Source of the DNA: Afipia sp. GAS231 | Lineage (GTDB): Bacteria > Pseudomonadota > Alphaproteobacteria > Rhizobiales > Xanthobacteraceae | Direction: 5' to 3' | Assembly (NCBI RefSeq): GCF_900103365.1 | Contig: NZ_LT629703.1 | Span: forward strand, 7,488,501-7,552,500 | Length of the DNA: 64,000 nucleotides | Shown: one piece after another, positions 1-8,124 of the stretch | Layout of the letters: every line of letters begins with the position of its first letter | Position numbering within the stretch: position 1 is the first letter of the stretch | Position numbers and translations under genes: made by a program | Notes under the pieces: model-generated | What the model saw: only the letters and a program-made list of their open reading frames with translations | What the model was told of the DNA's origin: nothing | The model's database searches: none

Positions 1-2904
1 GGCGACGTCGGCGCTGTCATCAAGCTCTATGCCGACAATGGCTCCGTGGTGATCGGTACCGGTACGGTGGATTCCACCGGTCACTACGACATCTACACCC
101 AGCAGATCAGCGGCGGCTCGCACAACATCACGGCGACCGAAAGCATTCAGGGTGTCGAGGGCCCTGCCTCGGCGACGGCAAACGTCGATGTCGTGGCGGT
201 GGCCAACACCTGGACCATTACCTCGGCCGACGATCTCGCCAAGGCCATCGCCGCGATCGATGTCTCGGGCTCGAATGCGCAGGCGGGAGCGCACTATACC
301 TTCAACGTCGTCGGCGACCTGACGCTCACCGATCAGTTGCCGGCGTTCAACCTGCCGCAGGGGGCCTCGCTCACCATCAACGGCAACCATCATACGCTCG
401 ATGCCCATGGCAATCCGGGCCTGTTCGTCTATGCGGGCGATGTCGAGATCGACGACCTCAGCGTCGTCAACGCCGTGAGCCGAGGCGGCTCGAGCATATT
501 TTATGGCGGTGGCGGCGCGGGCCTCGGCGGCGGCTTGTTCATCGCATCAGCGGGTCATGTCACGCTTTCGGACGTGAACTTCGGCAACGACCAGGCGGTC
601 GGCGGCAACAGCAGCTACTCCTCGTACTTCATGCAGCAACTCGGTGGCGGTGGCGGCCTCAATGGCGGCGCCGGCGGTTTCACCGGCGGCGGCGGCATTG
701 GCGTTCATGCCAACGGCGCCGGCAATCACTACCTCAATGGCGCCCACACGCCGGCGGGGACGGGCATCGTCCTTGGCGCGGCCGCGGGCGGCAGCCGGAC
801 GGGCGATATCAATTCGCCGATTTATCTCGGTGGGGCCAATGGCGGCGGCGGCGGCCAGGGCACCGGCTTCTACACCACCAGCAGCGGGTATTGGGGAATT
901 GCTGGATATGGCAGGCCAGGTAGCGGCGGCGGAATTGGCGGCGCCGCGGGTACCGCGACCGTTGGCGGCACAGGCGGCTTTGGTGGCGGTGGCGCCGGCG
1001 GCGGCTGGATCTATCCCGGTCCTGGATCCGGCGGCGCAGGCGGCTTCGGCGGCGGCGGCGGCGCCGGCGGACCCAGCGGCGGCACCGGCGGCTTCGGCGG
1101 CGGTGGCGGTGGCTCCTCCTACGGCAACGCGGGCAATGGCGGCTTCGGTGGCGCCAACGGCAATGGCAGCTACGGCGGCGGCGGTCTCGGTGCCGGCGGC
1201 GCAATCTTCGTCCAGCAAGGCGGATCGTTGACTTTTGCCGGCTCCGGAAGCGAGCAGTCCGATGGTGTTACCGGCGGCCTCGGCGTTGTCTATGGCAACA
1301 ATGGTTCGGCCTATGGCAGCGGTATCTTCCTCCAGGGCGACCAGAGCATCACGTTTGCACCGGATGCCGGAAAGTCGATCACGCTGAGCGGCAACATCGC
1401 CGACATGACCGGTTCGCACGACCACACCGGCCAGACCGGCACCGGCACGCTCGTGCTCGACGGCGCCGGCACGCTGGTGCTCTCCGGCAACAACACCTTC
1501 ACCGGCGGCGTCACGCTCGATAGCGGCAGGCTGGATGTGGCGAGCGCGCACGGGGCGGGATCGGGCGATGTGAGGTTCACATCCGGTGCTGCGGCCACGC
1601 TTGAGATCGACGCCAGCAAGGGGGCGTTCGGCAATGCCATCGATGGCTTCGATGCCACCGACATGATCGTCATCGACAACTTCCAGGTCACCGGCGAAAC
1701 TTACAGCAATGGCCTGCTGACCCTGACCGGCGCGACGGGATCGCTGTCCCTGACGTTCAAATATCCGGCCGGGACATTGCTCGGCGATTTCCACTTCAAC
1801 GTCGATGCGGTGAACCATACGACGACGATTACCGTCACCGACATTGCGACGGCCTGGGCGAATGGCACCGGCGGCAATTGGGGTATCGTCGGCAGCGCTT
1901 CGACCGATTGGAGCCCCGGCCTGGTGCCGACCGCGGCTGATGACGTCACCATCGCACCCGGAGCGGCGGCTGACTTCACCGTCTCGATCGCAAGCGGTGC
2001 TTCGGCTTATGCACATAACCTCACCATCAACGACGCGCATGCCACGCTGGACGACGCGGGATCGCTGGCGTTAAGCGGCGGGCTGACGCTGACCGCCGGC
2101 ACGCTCCATCTCGACGGCGGCAGCCTCCAGACCGTGACAGCGATCGATATCGCCAATGGTGCGACCTTCGAGGGCTACGGCAACGTTTTCGCCGCCAGCG
2201 GCAACCTTGCGGTATCCGGCACGGTGACCGCTTCCGACACCAGCCATGCGCTCGATTTTGCCAGCGCCGTGACCGGCACCGGCGACTTCCACATCGCCGC
2301 CGGCGCGACGCTGGAGTTCGGCGGCTCGGTTGCGAGCGGCACGACCGTCACCTTCGATGGTGGCACCGGTGAACTCAAGCTCGACAACCCCGGAGGCTTC
2401 AACGGGACCATCGTGGGCTTCCACGGCACGGCGCCGGATGCCGCGGATTCCGACGTGATTGACCTCGCCGGCATCGACTACAATGCCGGTCCGGGTCATT
2501 TTACCCAATCCTATGCCGGCGGCGTGCTGACCGTGAGCGACGGTACCCACACCGCCCACCTGACGTTCAGCAACTTCAGCGACACGTTCGTCTTCGCCAC
2601 CGACGGCCACGGCGGCACGCTGGTGTTCGACCCGCCTGCGACATCAGCAGCGGTGCCGACCGCGGCAACCGAACTCGGCAACAATTTCGCGTTCCTGCCG
2701 AGCCTGGGAGCCGGGACGACCAGCATCCTCGATACCGGCCACGATACGGCTGGGCTCGCGCAAACTGTGGAGCAGTTGAATTCGCTGGTCACGACGGATA
2801 GCCACAACAACGCGGCGATCGATCTCGGCCACGACGCCGCCGTGCCCGTCATGAGTCCGCAGCAGCTCCAGGCCGTGCTCGGCAACGCCGTCCACTTGCA
2901 CTGA
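1..2904 (+). CDS. Large glycine-rich beta-strand-repeat surface protein (5' end outside window)
   Basis: The frame is open from base 1, so this is the C-terminal 967 codons of a longer protein. Residues 1 to about 65 look like a bacterial Ig-like domain of the kind repeated in giant adhesins. A beta-helix-like stretch follows. From about base 640 to 1210 comes a strongly Gly-Gly-rich segment resembling a PGRS sequence. After that there is an autotransporter-type repeat (GTLVLSGNNTFTGGVTLDSG) and further strand repeats. The C-terminus has no recognisable autotransporter barrel and does not end in the aromatic residue seen in the two autotransporters downstream, so type I secretion or another export route is possible. 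Function as a cell-surface adhesin or matrix protein is inference from composition and repeats. Long antisense frames over the Gly-rich part are shadows. Confidence 0.85.
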   Translation, partial: GDVGAVIKLYADNGSVVIGTGTVDSTGHYDIYTQQISGGSHNITATESIQGVEGPASATANVDVVAVANTWTITSADDLAKAIAAIDVSGSNAQAGAHYTFNVVGDLTLTDQLPAFNLPQGASLTINGNHHTLDAHGNPGLFVYAGDVEIDDLSVVNAVSRGGSSIFYGGGGAGLGGGLFIASAGHVTLSDVNFGNDQAVGGNSSYSSYFMQQLGGGGGLNGGAGGFTGGGGIGVHANGAGNHYLNGAHTPAGTGIVLGAAAGGSRTGDINSPIYLGGANGGGGGQGTGFYTTSSGYWGIAGYGRPGSGGGIGGAAGTATVGGTGGFGGGGAGGGWIYPGPGSGGAGGFGGGGGAGGPSGGTGGFGGGGGGSSYGNAGNGGFGGANGNGSYGGGGLGAGGAIFVQQGGSLTFAGSGSEQSDGVTGGLGVVYGNNGSAYGSGIFLQGDQSITFAPDAGKSITLSGNIADMTGSHDHTGQTGTGTLVLDGAGTLVLSGNNTFTGGVTLDSGRLDVASAHGAGSGDVRFTSGAAATLEIDASKGAFGNAIDGFDATDMIVIDNFQVTGETYSNGLLTLTGATGSLSLTFKYPAGTLLGDFHFNVDAVNHTTTITVTDIATAWANGTGGNWGIVGSASTDWSPGLVPTAADDVTIAPGAAADFTVSIASGASAYAHNLTINDAHATLDDAGSLALSGGLTLTAGTLHLDGGSLQTVTAIDIANGATFEGYGNVFAASGNLAVSGTVTASDTSHALDFASAVTGTGDFHIAAGATLEFGGSVASGTTVTFDGGTGELKLDNPGGFNGTIVGFHGTAPDAADSDVIDLAGIDYNAGPGHFTQSYAGGVLTVSDGTHTAHLTFSNFSDTFVFATDGHGGTLVFDPPATSAAVPTAATELGNNFAFLPSLGAGTTSILDTGHDTAGLAQTVEQLNSLVTTDSHNNAAIDLGHDAAVPVMSPQQLQAVLGNAVHLH

Positions 2905-3010
2905 TGCAGGCTCTGGTTCCAGATTGGCCGCCTCTATCCGAATCACCCGCTCGAACGGGTGCCGTTCGCCCGTTCAACCAAAGCTTCTGCAACCAAGGCT
3001 CCTGACGCTC

Positions 3011-3826
3011 ATGAAAGCTGATCTCCACTTCATCTCCGGGCTGCCACGTGCCGGATCGACCTTGCTGTCGGCCATTCTCAAGCAGAACCCCAGGTTCCAC
3101 GCCAGCATGACCGGGCCCGTCGGCTCGCTGGTCGATGGCATGCTGCGCACCATGAGCATGAACAATGAGACCGCGATCTTCATCAGCGATGCGCAGCGCC
3201 GCGCGATCATCGAGAACATTTTCACGACGTTCTACCTGGACATGCCAAAGGGCGATGTGGTGTTCGACACCAATCGCGTGTGGTGCGCGAAGCTGCCGCT
3301 GTTGACCGAGCTGTTCCCGAAGGCGAAGGTGATCTGCTGCGTGCGCAGGGTGCCGTGGGTGCTGGATTCCATCGAGCGGTTGGTTCGGAAAAACACGCTA
3401 CAACCCTCCGGCATCTTCAATTTCGACACCGGCGGAACGGTGTTTTCGCGCGTGGACGGGCTCGCCGGTCCGGGCGGCATGGTCGGCTTTGCCTGGAATG
3501 CACTGCGCGAGGCGTTCTGTGGCGAGCAGACCTCGTGCCTGCTCGCGGTCACCTACGAGACGCTGACGACGAAGCCGGCGGAGGCGCTGGCCGCGGTCTA
3601 TGATTTCATCGGCGAGAAGCCGTTCAAGCACGACTTCAACAACATCGAATTCGACGCCGAGGAGTTCGACCGCCGCATCGGCACGCCGGGGCTGCACCGG
3701 GTCGGGCGCAGCATTCACGCCAACGAGCGCCGTAGCGTGCTGCCGATGGAACTGATCCGCAAATACGAGAACGATTCCTTCTGGCTCGATCCCGCGCGCA
3801 ATCCCTACAACGTTAAAGTAATCTAG
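3011..3826 (+). CDS. Sulfotransferase family protein
   Basis: 271 residues. The N-terminus carries the PAPS-binding P-loop-like motif GLPRAGSTLL (residues 8-17), typical of the sulfotransferase family that moves sulfate from PAPS to a carbohydrate or other acceptor. I chose the ATG at 3011 because the family motif starts a few residues later; the frame extends upstream to 2924 but that part reads as non-coding. The stop overlaps the cysNC stop on the opposite strand by three bases, both using the palindrome CTAG. Its neighbours cysD and cysNC make PAPS, the donor this enzyme needs, so the three genes probably serve one sulfation pathway. The acceptor cannot be told from sequence; Nod factor, surface polysaccharide or a small molecule are all possible. 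Confidence 0.85.
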   Translation: MKADLHFISGLPRAGSTLLSAILKQNPRFHASMTGPVGSLVDGMLRTMSMNNETAIFISDAQRRAIIENIFTTFYLDMPKGDVVFDTNRVWCAKLPLLTELFPKAKVICCVRRVPWVLDSIERLVRKNTLQPSGIFNFDTGGTVFSRVDGLAGPGGMVGFAWNALREAFCGEQTSCLLAVTYETLTTKPAEALAAVYDFIGEKPFKHDFNNIEFDAEEFDRRIGTPGLHRVGRSIHANERRSVLPMELIRKYENDSFWLDPARNPYNVKVI

Positions 3827-5766
3827 GACGAGGTCGCATCGCGATCCTCAGAGGTCGCATCGCGATCCTCAGAGATCGCGCCGCGATCCCTGAGCACACG
3901 CAAGATCTCGCCGGCGAGATCGGGGACAGCCCGGCCGACGGTCTTGAGCCACACATCCGGCGCCTCCGGCGCCTCGTAGGGTGAGTCGAATCCGGTAAAA
4001 TTCTTGATCTGGCGCTGGGCCGCCTTGGCGTAGAGGCCCTTGGGGTCGCGCCTGATACATTCCTCGATCGGTGTGTCGACGAAGACCTCGATGAATTCGC
4101 CGTCCGGCACCAGCGTCCTGACCGCATCCCGGTCGGAGCGGTAGGGCGAGATAAACGAGCAGATCACGATCAGGCCGGCTTCGGCCATCAGCCGCGCGAC
4201 CTCGCCGGCGCGGCGGATGTTCTCGACCCGGTCGGGCTCGGTGAAGCCGAGATCACGATTGAGTCCGTGACGGACGTTGTCGCCATCGAGCAGCATGGTG
4301 TGGTAGCCGGCCGCGGCCAGACGCGTTTCCAGTTCGTTGGCGATGGTCGACTTGCCGGCGCCGGACATTCCGGTGAGCCAGACAATCATCGGCTTCTGCT
4401 TCTTGAGCGCTGCCCGGTCGGCTTTGGCAATCGAAAGCGGCTGCCAACTGATGTTGTTGGCACGGCGCAGCGCAAAATCGATCATGCCCGCGCCGGCGGT
4501 GCGATGGGTCGCGCGATCGATCAGGATGAAGCAGCCGGTCCTGCGGTTTTCGGCGAACCCGTCGAAGGCGACGGGGACGGACGTTGACAGGTTGCAGACG
4601 CCGATCTCGTTCAGGTTCAGGGTGCTGGCGCTGATGTGCTCGCGGGTGCCGACGTCGATCCGGTATTTGAGGGTCGTGACCGTCGCCGATACCGTGCGGG
4701 TGCCGATCTTGAGATGATAGGCTCGCCCCGGAATCAATGGCTTTTGATCCATCCAGATCACGCAGGCGGCGAACTGATCGGCGACGCTGGGAGGGCTTTC
4801 GGGAGCTGCCAGCAGGTCGCCGCGTGCGACGTCGATCTGATCCTCGAGCGTCAGCGTGACGGCTGCACCTGCTTCTGCCCGCTCGAGATCGCCGTCATAG
4901 GTGATGATCCGGCTGACCCGTGTCGCCTGGCCGGAGCCCGCCACCACAACGGCGTCGCCGGCGGCGATCCGGCCGGCCGCGATGGTGCCGGCATAGCCGC
5001 GAAATTCCGCGTTCGGCCGGTTGACCCATTGCACCGGAAACCGGAACGCCAGCGCGGCGGCATCCCGCGACACCCGCATCGTTTCCAGGCAATGAAGCAA
5101 ACTCGGGCCGTCGTACCATGGCGTATTCGCGGAAGCGGTGACGACATTGTCGCCGAAGCGCGCGGAAATCGGGATCGGCACGATCCGGTCGAAGTCCAGT
5201 CCGTTGGCGAAGGAGAGATAGTCGCTCACATTGCGGTCGTAATCGGCCTTTCGAAAATCGACCAGGTCGATCTTGTTGATCGCCAGCACGACGGTGCGGA
5301 TGCCGAGCAGGGCGCAGATGAACGAATGGCGTTTGGTCTGAACCTGAACGCCGTTGCGTGCATCGATCAGGATAACAGCCACGTCGGCGTTCGAAGCAGC
5401 CGTTGCCATATTGCGGGTATATTGCTCGTGACCGGGGGTATCGATCGAGACGAACGAGCGCCGGCCGGTCGTGAAGTAGCGGTGGGCGACGTCGATCGTG
5501 ATGCCTTGCTCGCGTTCGGCTTCGAGCCCATCGACCAGAAGTGCCAGATCCGTGTCCTTGCCGGTGGTGCCGTAGCGGACGGAATCGCGCGCCAGCGCCG
5601 CAAGCTGATCCTCCATGATCAGTTGGGTGTCGTGCAGCAGCCGTCCTATCAGCGTCGATTTTCCGTCATCGACCGAGCCGCAGGTGATGAAGCGCAGGAT
5701 GTCATTCGACGCCATCGCGCCTGCACCGGTCGCGATGGCATGCGTCTCGAAGTCACGGGCCTCCAT
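3823..5766 (-). CDS. cysNC: Bifunctional sulfate adenylyltransferase subunit 1 / adenylylsulfate kinase (CysN-CysC fusion)
   Basis: 647 residues. The N-terminal two thirds is an EF-Tu-like GTPase: G1 GSVDDGKSTLIGRLL near residue 30, the DTPGHEQY G3 motif and NKIDLVDF as G4. This is CysN, which drives ATP sulfurylase by GTP hydrolysis. The last third is APS kinase (CysC) with its own P-loop GMSGAGKST and the LDGDNVRHGLNRDLGF segment. The product converts sulfate and ATP to PAPS together with CysD. It is encoded 1 bp downstream of cysD and is surely cotranscribed. The same fusion is known as NodQ in rhizobia, but nothing here proves a symbiotic role. The C-terminus ends in a heptad repeat, EDRDATS twice after a degenerate copy, encoded by 21-bp tandem repeats; this tail lies beyond the normal CysC fold. 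Confidence 0.95.
   Translation of the reverse strand: MEARDFETHAIATGAGAMASNDILRFITCGSVDDGKSTLIGRLLHDTQLIMEDQLAALARDSVRYGTTGKDTDLALLVDGLEAEREQGITIDVAHRYFTTGRRSFVSIDTPGHEQYTRNMATAASNADVAVILIDARNGVQVQTKRHSFICALLGIRTVVLAINKIDLVDFRKADYDRNVSDYLSFANGLDFDRIVPIPISARFGDNVVTASANTPWYDGPSLLHCLETMRVSRDAAALAFRFPVQWVNRPNAEFRGYAGTIAAGRIAAGDAVVVAGSGQATRVSRIITYDGDLERAEAGAAVTLTLEDQIDVARGDLLAAPESPPSVADQFAACVIWMDQKPLIPGRAYHLKIGTRTVSATVTTLKYRIDVGTREHISASTLNLNEIGVCNLSTSVPVAFDGFAENRRTGCFILIDRATHRTAGAGMIDFALRRANNISWQPLSIAKADRAALKKQKPMIVWLTGMSGAGKSTIANELETRLAAAGYHTMLLDGDNVRHGLNRDLGFTEPDRVENIRRAGEVARLMAEAGLIVICSFISPYRSDRDAVRTLVPDGEFIEVFVDTPIEECIRRDPKGLYAKAAQRQIKNFTGFDSPYEAPEAPDVWLKTVGRAVPDLAGEILRVLRDRGAISEDRDATSEDRDATSS
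3830..3892 (-). repeat. Three 21-bp tandem repeats at the 3' end of cysNC
   Basis: Units lie at 3830-3850, 3851-3871 and 3872-3892. The first two are identical and the third is diverged. In the cysNC frame each unit encodes a heptad of the form EDRDATS. The repeat adds a charged tail to CysNC without changing the frame. Confidence 0.9.
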
Positions 5767-5767
5767 G

Positions 5768-6676
5768 TCAGAAGTATCCTTCCCGCTTCTTCTTCTCCAT
5801 CGAGGCGTCCTCGTCGCTGTCGATCAGGCGGCCGTTTCGTTCCGATATCCTGGCGGTGCGCATCTCGTCCACGATCTCATCGAGGGTGCGGGCGCTGGAG
5901 TCGATGGCGCCGGTGAGGGGATAGCAGCCCAGCGTCCGGAAGCGGACCTCCCTGGTTTCAGGATGCTCGCCGGGCGAAAGCGGAAGGCGGTGGTCGTCGA
6001 CCACGATCCAGTTTCCCTGGCGGCGAACCACCGGGCGCTGCCTGGCAAAATAGAGCGGGACCACCGGAATCTGCTCAAACCGGATGTATTGCCAAACGTC
6101 CAGCTCGGTCCAGTTGGAGAGCGGAAAAACCCGCATCGTTTCGCCGGGCTGGAGTTTGGTGTTGAACAGATTCCACAATTCGGGCCGCTGGTCGCGCGGA
6201 TCCCAGACATGACCACGCCGTCGCAGCGAAAAAATCCGTTCCTTGGCGCGGCATTTTTCCTCGTCGCGTCGCGCACCGCCGAACGCGGCGTCGAAGCCGT
6301 GGCGGTCGATGGCCTGCCGCAGCGCTTCGGTCTTCATGACGTCGGTGTAGAGCGTCGAACCGGAAGCAATCGGATCGATGCCACGATCAAGACCGTCTTG
6401 ATTGGTGTGGACCAGCAACTCGAGGCCGAGGCGATCAGCGGTGTCGTCGCGGAACGCGATCATCTCGCGAAATTTCCAGGTCGTATCGATATGCAGCAGC
6501 GGGAAGGGGGGAAGACCGGGATAAAAAGCCTTCAACGCGAGATGCAGCAGCGCGCTCGAATCTTTGCCGATCGAATACAGCATCACCGGCTTTTTGAACT
6601 CGGCGACGGTCTCGCGCATGATCGCGATCGATTCCGCCTCGAGCTGCGCAAGATGCGGCGGCATTGCCTGGGTCAT
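5768..6676 (-). CDS. cysD: Sulfate adenylyltransferase subunit 2
   Basis: 302 residues, the normal length for CysD. The PP-loop ATP-pyrophosphatase motif SIGKDS sits near residue 36. [19 protein letters not shown] and the C-terminal KKKREGYF, both typical of CysD, are present. With CysN it forms the ATP sulfurylase that makes adenosine 5'-phosphosulfate from sulfate and ATP in the cytoplasm. It is the first gene of the cysD-cysNC pair, with 1 bp between its stop and the cysNC start. The promoter should lie in the 266-bp gap upstream (6677-6942), where I see no certain regulator site. Confidence 0.95.
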   Translation of the reverse strand: MTQAMPPHLAQLEAESIAIMRETVAEFKKPVMLYSIGKDSSALLHLALKAFYPGLPPFPLLHIDTTWKFREMIAFRDDTADRLGLELLVHTNQDGLDRGIDPIASGSTLYTDVMKTEALRQAIDRHGFDAAFGGARRDEEKCRAKERIFSLRRRGHVWDPRDQRPELWNLFNTKLQPGETMRVFPLSNWTELDVWQYIRFEQIPVVPLYFARQRPVVRRQGNWIVVDDHRLPLSPGEHPETREVRFRTLGCYPLTGAIDSSARTLDEIVDEMRTARISERNGRLIDSDEDASMEKKKREGYF

Positions 6677-6800
6677 GCGTCGGTCCGACCCGACGCTGGC
6701 ACCTCGGTCCGGCCGCTAGGTGACCGGATCGCAAATCCGGCTATGCTGCGAGACATTTAAATGTGGCCCTCAAAGTGGCGCGATCCCCCGGAGAAGTAAT

Positions 6801-6836
6801 TGAATTTGCCGGCTCCCCGGGGCCGGATTCGATCGC
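6801..6836 (-). other. Degenerate copy of the tRNA-Asn 3' end (possible decayed attachment site)
   Basis: Compared by eye with the tRNA-Asn locus at 17312-17350, about 32 positions covering the 3' part of the T-arm, the acceptor stem and the bases beyond CCA align with two substitutions and two single-base gaps. The orientation is the same as in the intact gene. The match runs past the tRNA end into its flank, so this is better explained as a copy of that locus than as another tRNA. This is the geometry left by site-specific integration into a tRNA 3' end. Confidence 0.55.
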
Positions 6837-6942
6837 GCTGATTTTACGGATGAAATCGGCCCAAAGCCAGCTTTTACCAGCGTCGTTACCAGCTCGAAAA
6901 TCTGATTGCGATCCCGCCGGTCGATCGGTCGTCTTTTCCTGA

Positions 6943-7830
6943 CTACGCGCTCCGTTGCGCCTTCGCCATCCGCTCGCGCGCGAGCTTGTGGAGCATATCG
7001 TGCCCCGACATGGCGTCGGCGAGGAAGCGGTCGAAAGCCCCCAGGAGGGAAGGCTTGAGTTCGACCAGGCGTCCGCCGCGGCCGGAAAGGTTGACGTCGC
7101 CGTGCTCCGCCGCGTCTTCCAGCAGCGCCCGCACATGGGTCCGCGATATGCCAAACTTGGCGCCGATATCCGAGTAGGAGAGACCATTCCCATTTCCTGC
7201 GACGGACATTTGAATGAGCTTGATCAGGACCAGCACGCCGGAATCGCGACCCATGAATCGCATCACGGTCGGATGGTTCGCCATGATCTCGGCGCCCTTG
7301 GCGGAAAAATCCAGAGCGACCAGCCGCTGGGCGCGCTGGAACGCGGCGTCCCGCGCCATTGGCTCGCCGTAGCCGGGATCCGGAAACATCACATGCAGCG
7401 GCGTATAGTGATAGTGCAGCCAGTCGCGATCGAGTGACATCATCTTGGCGGTCGGGATGAGAATGCGTACCCGCCCGTCGTGCTCCGAGGGGCGGGTGTC
7501 GACATAGCCAAGCTGGACAAGCCGGGCCACCAGCGCATCGACCCGGCGCGGGCTCGCCAACCCGAACGTCCTGATTTCGTCCTTGAGCCGCTGTGGGGTC
7601 GCCCATGTGGTTCGATCGGCCGCGTCATGGCGGAGATGAAGCGACACGATCAGATTGAACGTGATCTGTCGCATCGCCTCGACCAGCAAGCGGCTGCGGA
7701 ATTGATCGCCCTCGTGCAGCACGAGAACCGCCTCGACGAAGGCCGCGCGGGCGGCCGCAAAGCGCGGGTGAGCGAGAATTTCTGCGGGTGTGTGAATGGA
7801 GCCGGTAACGGACGGGGAAGGGGAGGACAT
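6943..7830 (-). CDS. Putative helix-turn-helix regulator with two winged-helix-like segments (unassigned family)
   Basis: 295 residues. I do not recognise a named family. Residues about 85-125 (RLKDEIRTFGLASPRRVDALVARLVQLGYV) read as a winged-helix recognition segment like those of MarR-type proteins. Residues about 225-265 (YSDIGAKFGISRTHVRALLEDA) form a second, clearer HTH. Between them is a helical linker. There is no signal peptide and no membrane segment. It is transcribed away from the autotransporter gene at 8125 across a 294-bp divergent region, so it may control the autotransporters. That role is inference from position only. The start ATG at 7830 is the one that keeps the whole frame. 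Confidence 0.7.
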   Translation of the reverse strand: MSSPSPSVTGSIHTPAEILAHPRFAAARAAFVEAVLVLHEGDQFRSRLLVEAMRQITFNLIVSLHLRHDAADRTTWATPQRLKDEIRTFGLASPRRVDALVARLVQLGYVDTRPSEHDGRVRILIPTAKMMSLDRDWLHYHYTPLHVMFPDPGYGEPMARDAAFQRAQRLVALDFSAKGAEIMANHPTVMRFMGRDSGVLVLIKLIQMSVAGNGNGLSYSDIGAKFGISRTHVRALLEDAAEHGDVNLSGRGGRLVELKPSLLGAFDRFLADAMSGHDMLHKLARERMAKAQRSA

Positions 7831-8124
7831 AAACGATCAGGGACCGGCGTTGAGGTTTCGCTGCCGCGGCAGCTACGGATAAACGCAAATTGTTTCAAGC
7901 CGGACTCGGCAATATTTTACCGTTCCGTCCGCGGAACTGCTGCCAGACGAGCGTTCCCTTGGGAGCATGTGGATTTCGCGCCACACTCTTCACATTTCCC
8001 TGCCACAATTTGGAACATTTTGCGCGGACCTCACCGGTATGGCCCGACCATTGCTAGCTTGGCCGTCGGTCGCCTCGCGCTCCGCCAATGGATGCGCGCA
8101 TGGCCGGCCCGGGGTGGGTGAAAT
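7831..8124. promoter_or_regulatory. Divergent intergenic region between HTH gene and first autotransporter
   Basis: This 294-bp gap must hold the promoters of both divergent genes. It is less GC-rich than its surroundings around 7885-7925 and 7975-8020. I see no operator palindrome that I would defend. A good ribosome binding site (GGGTGGG, 8113-8119) precedes the ATG at 8125. Confidence 0.4.

Noticed and set aside
547..2040. Antisense 497-codon frame across the glycine-rich region
   Set aside because: It mirrors the GGC repeats of the real gene and has shadow composition (Ala/Arg/Gly rich, no domain).
4636..5916. Antisense 426-codon frame over cysNC
   Set aside because: Overlaps a gene with clear GTPase motifs; the antisense reading has no recognisable domain.
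6677..6800. Sigma-54 promoter upstream of cysD, from a TGGCAC match
   Set aside because: The downstream TTGC half at the right spacing is missing.
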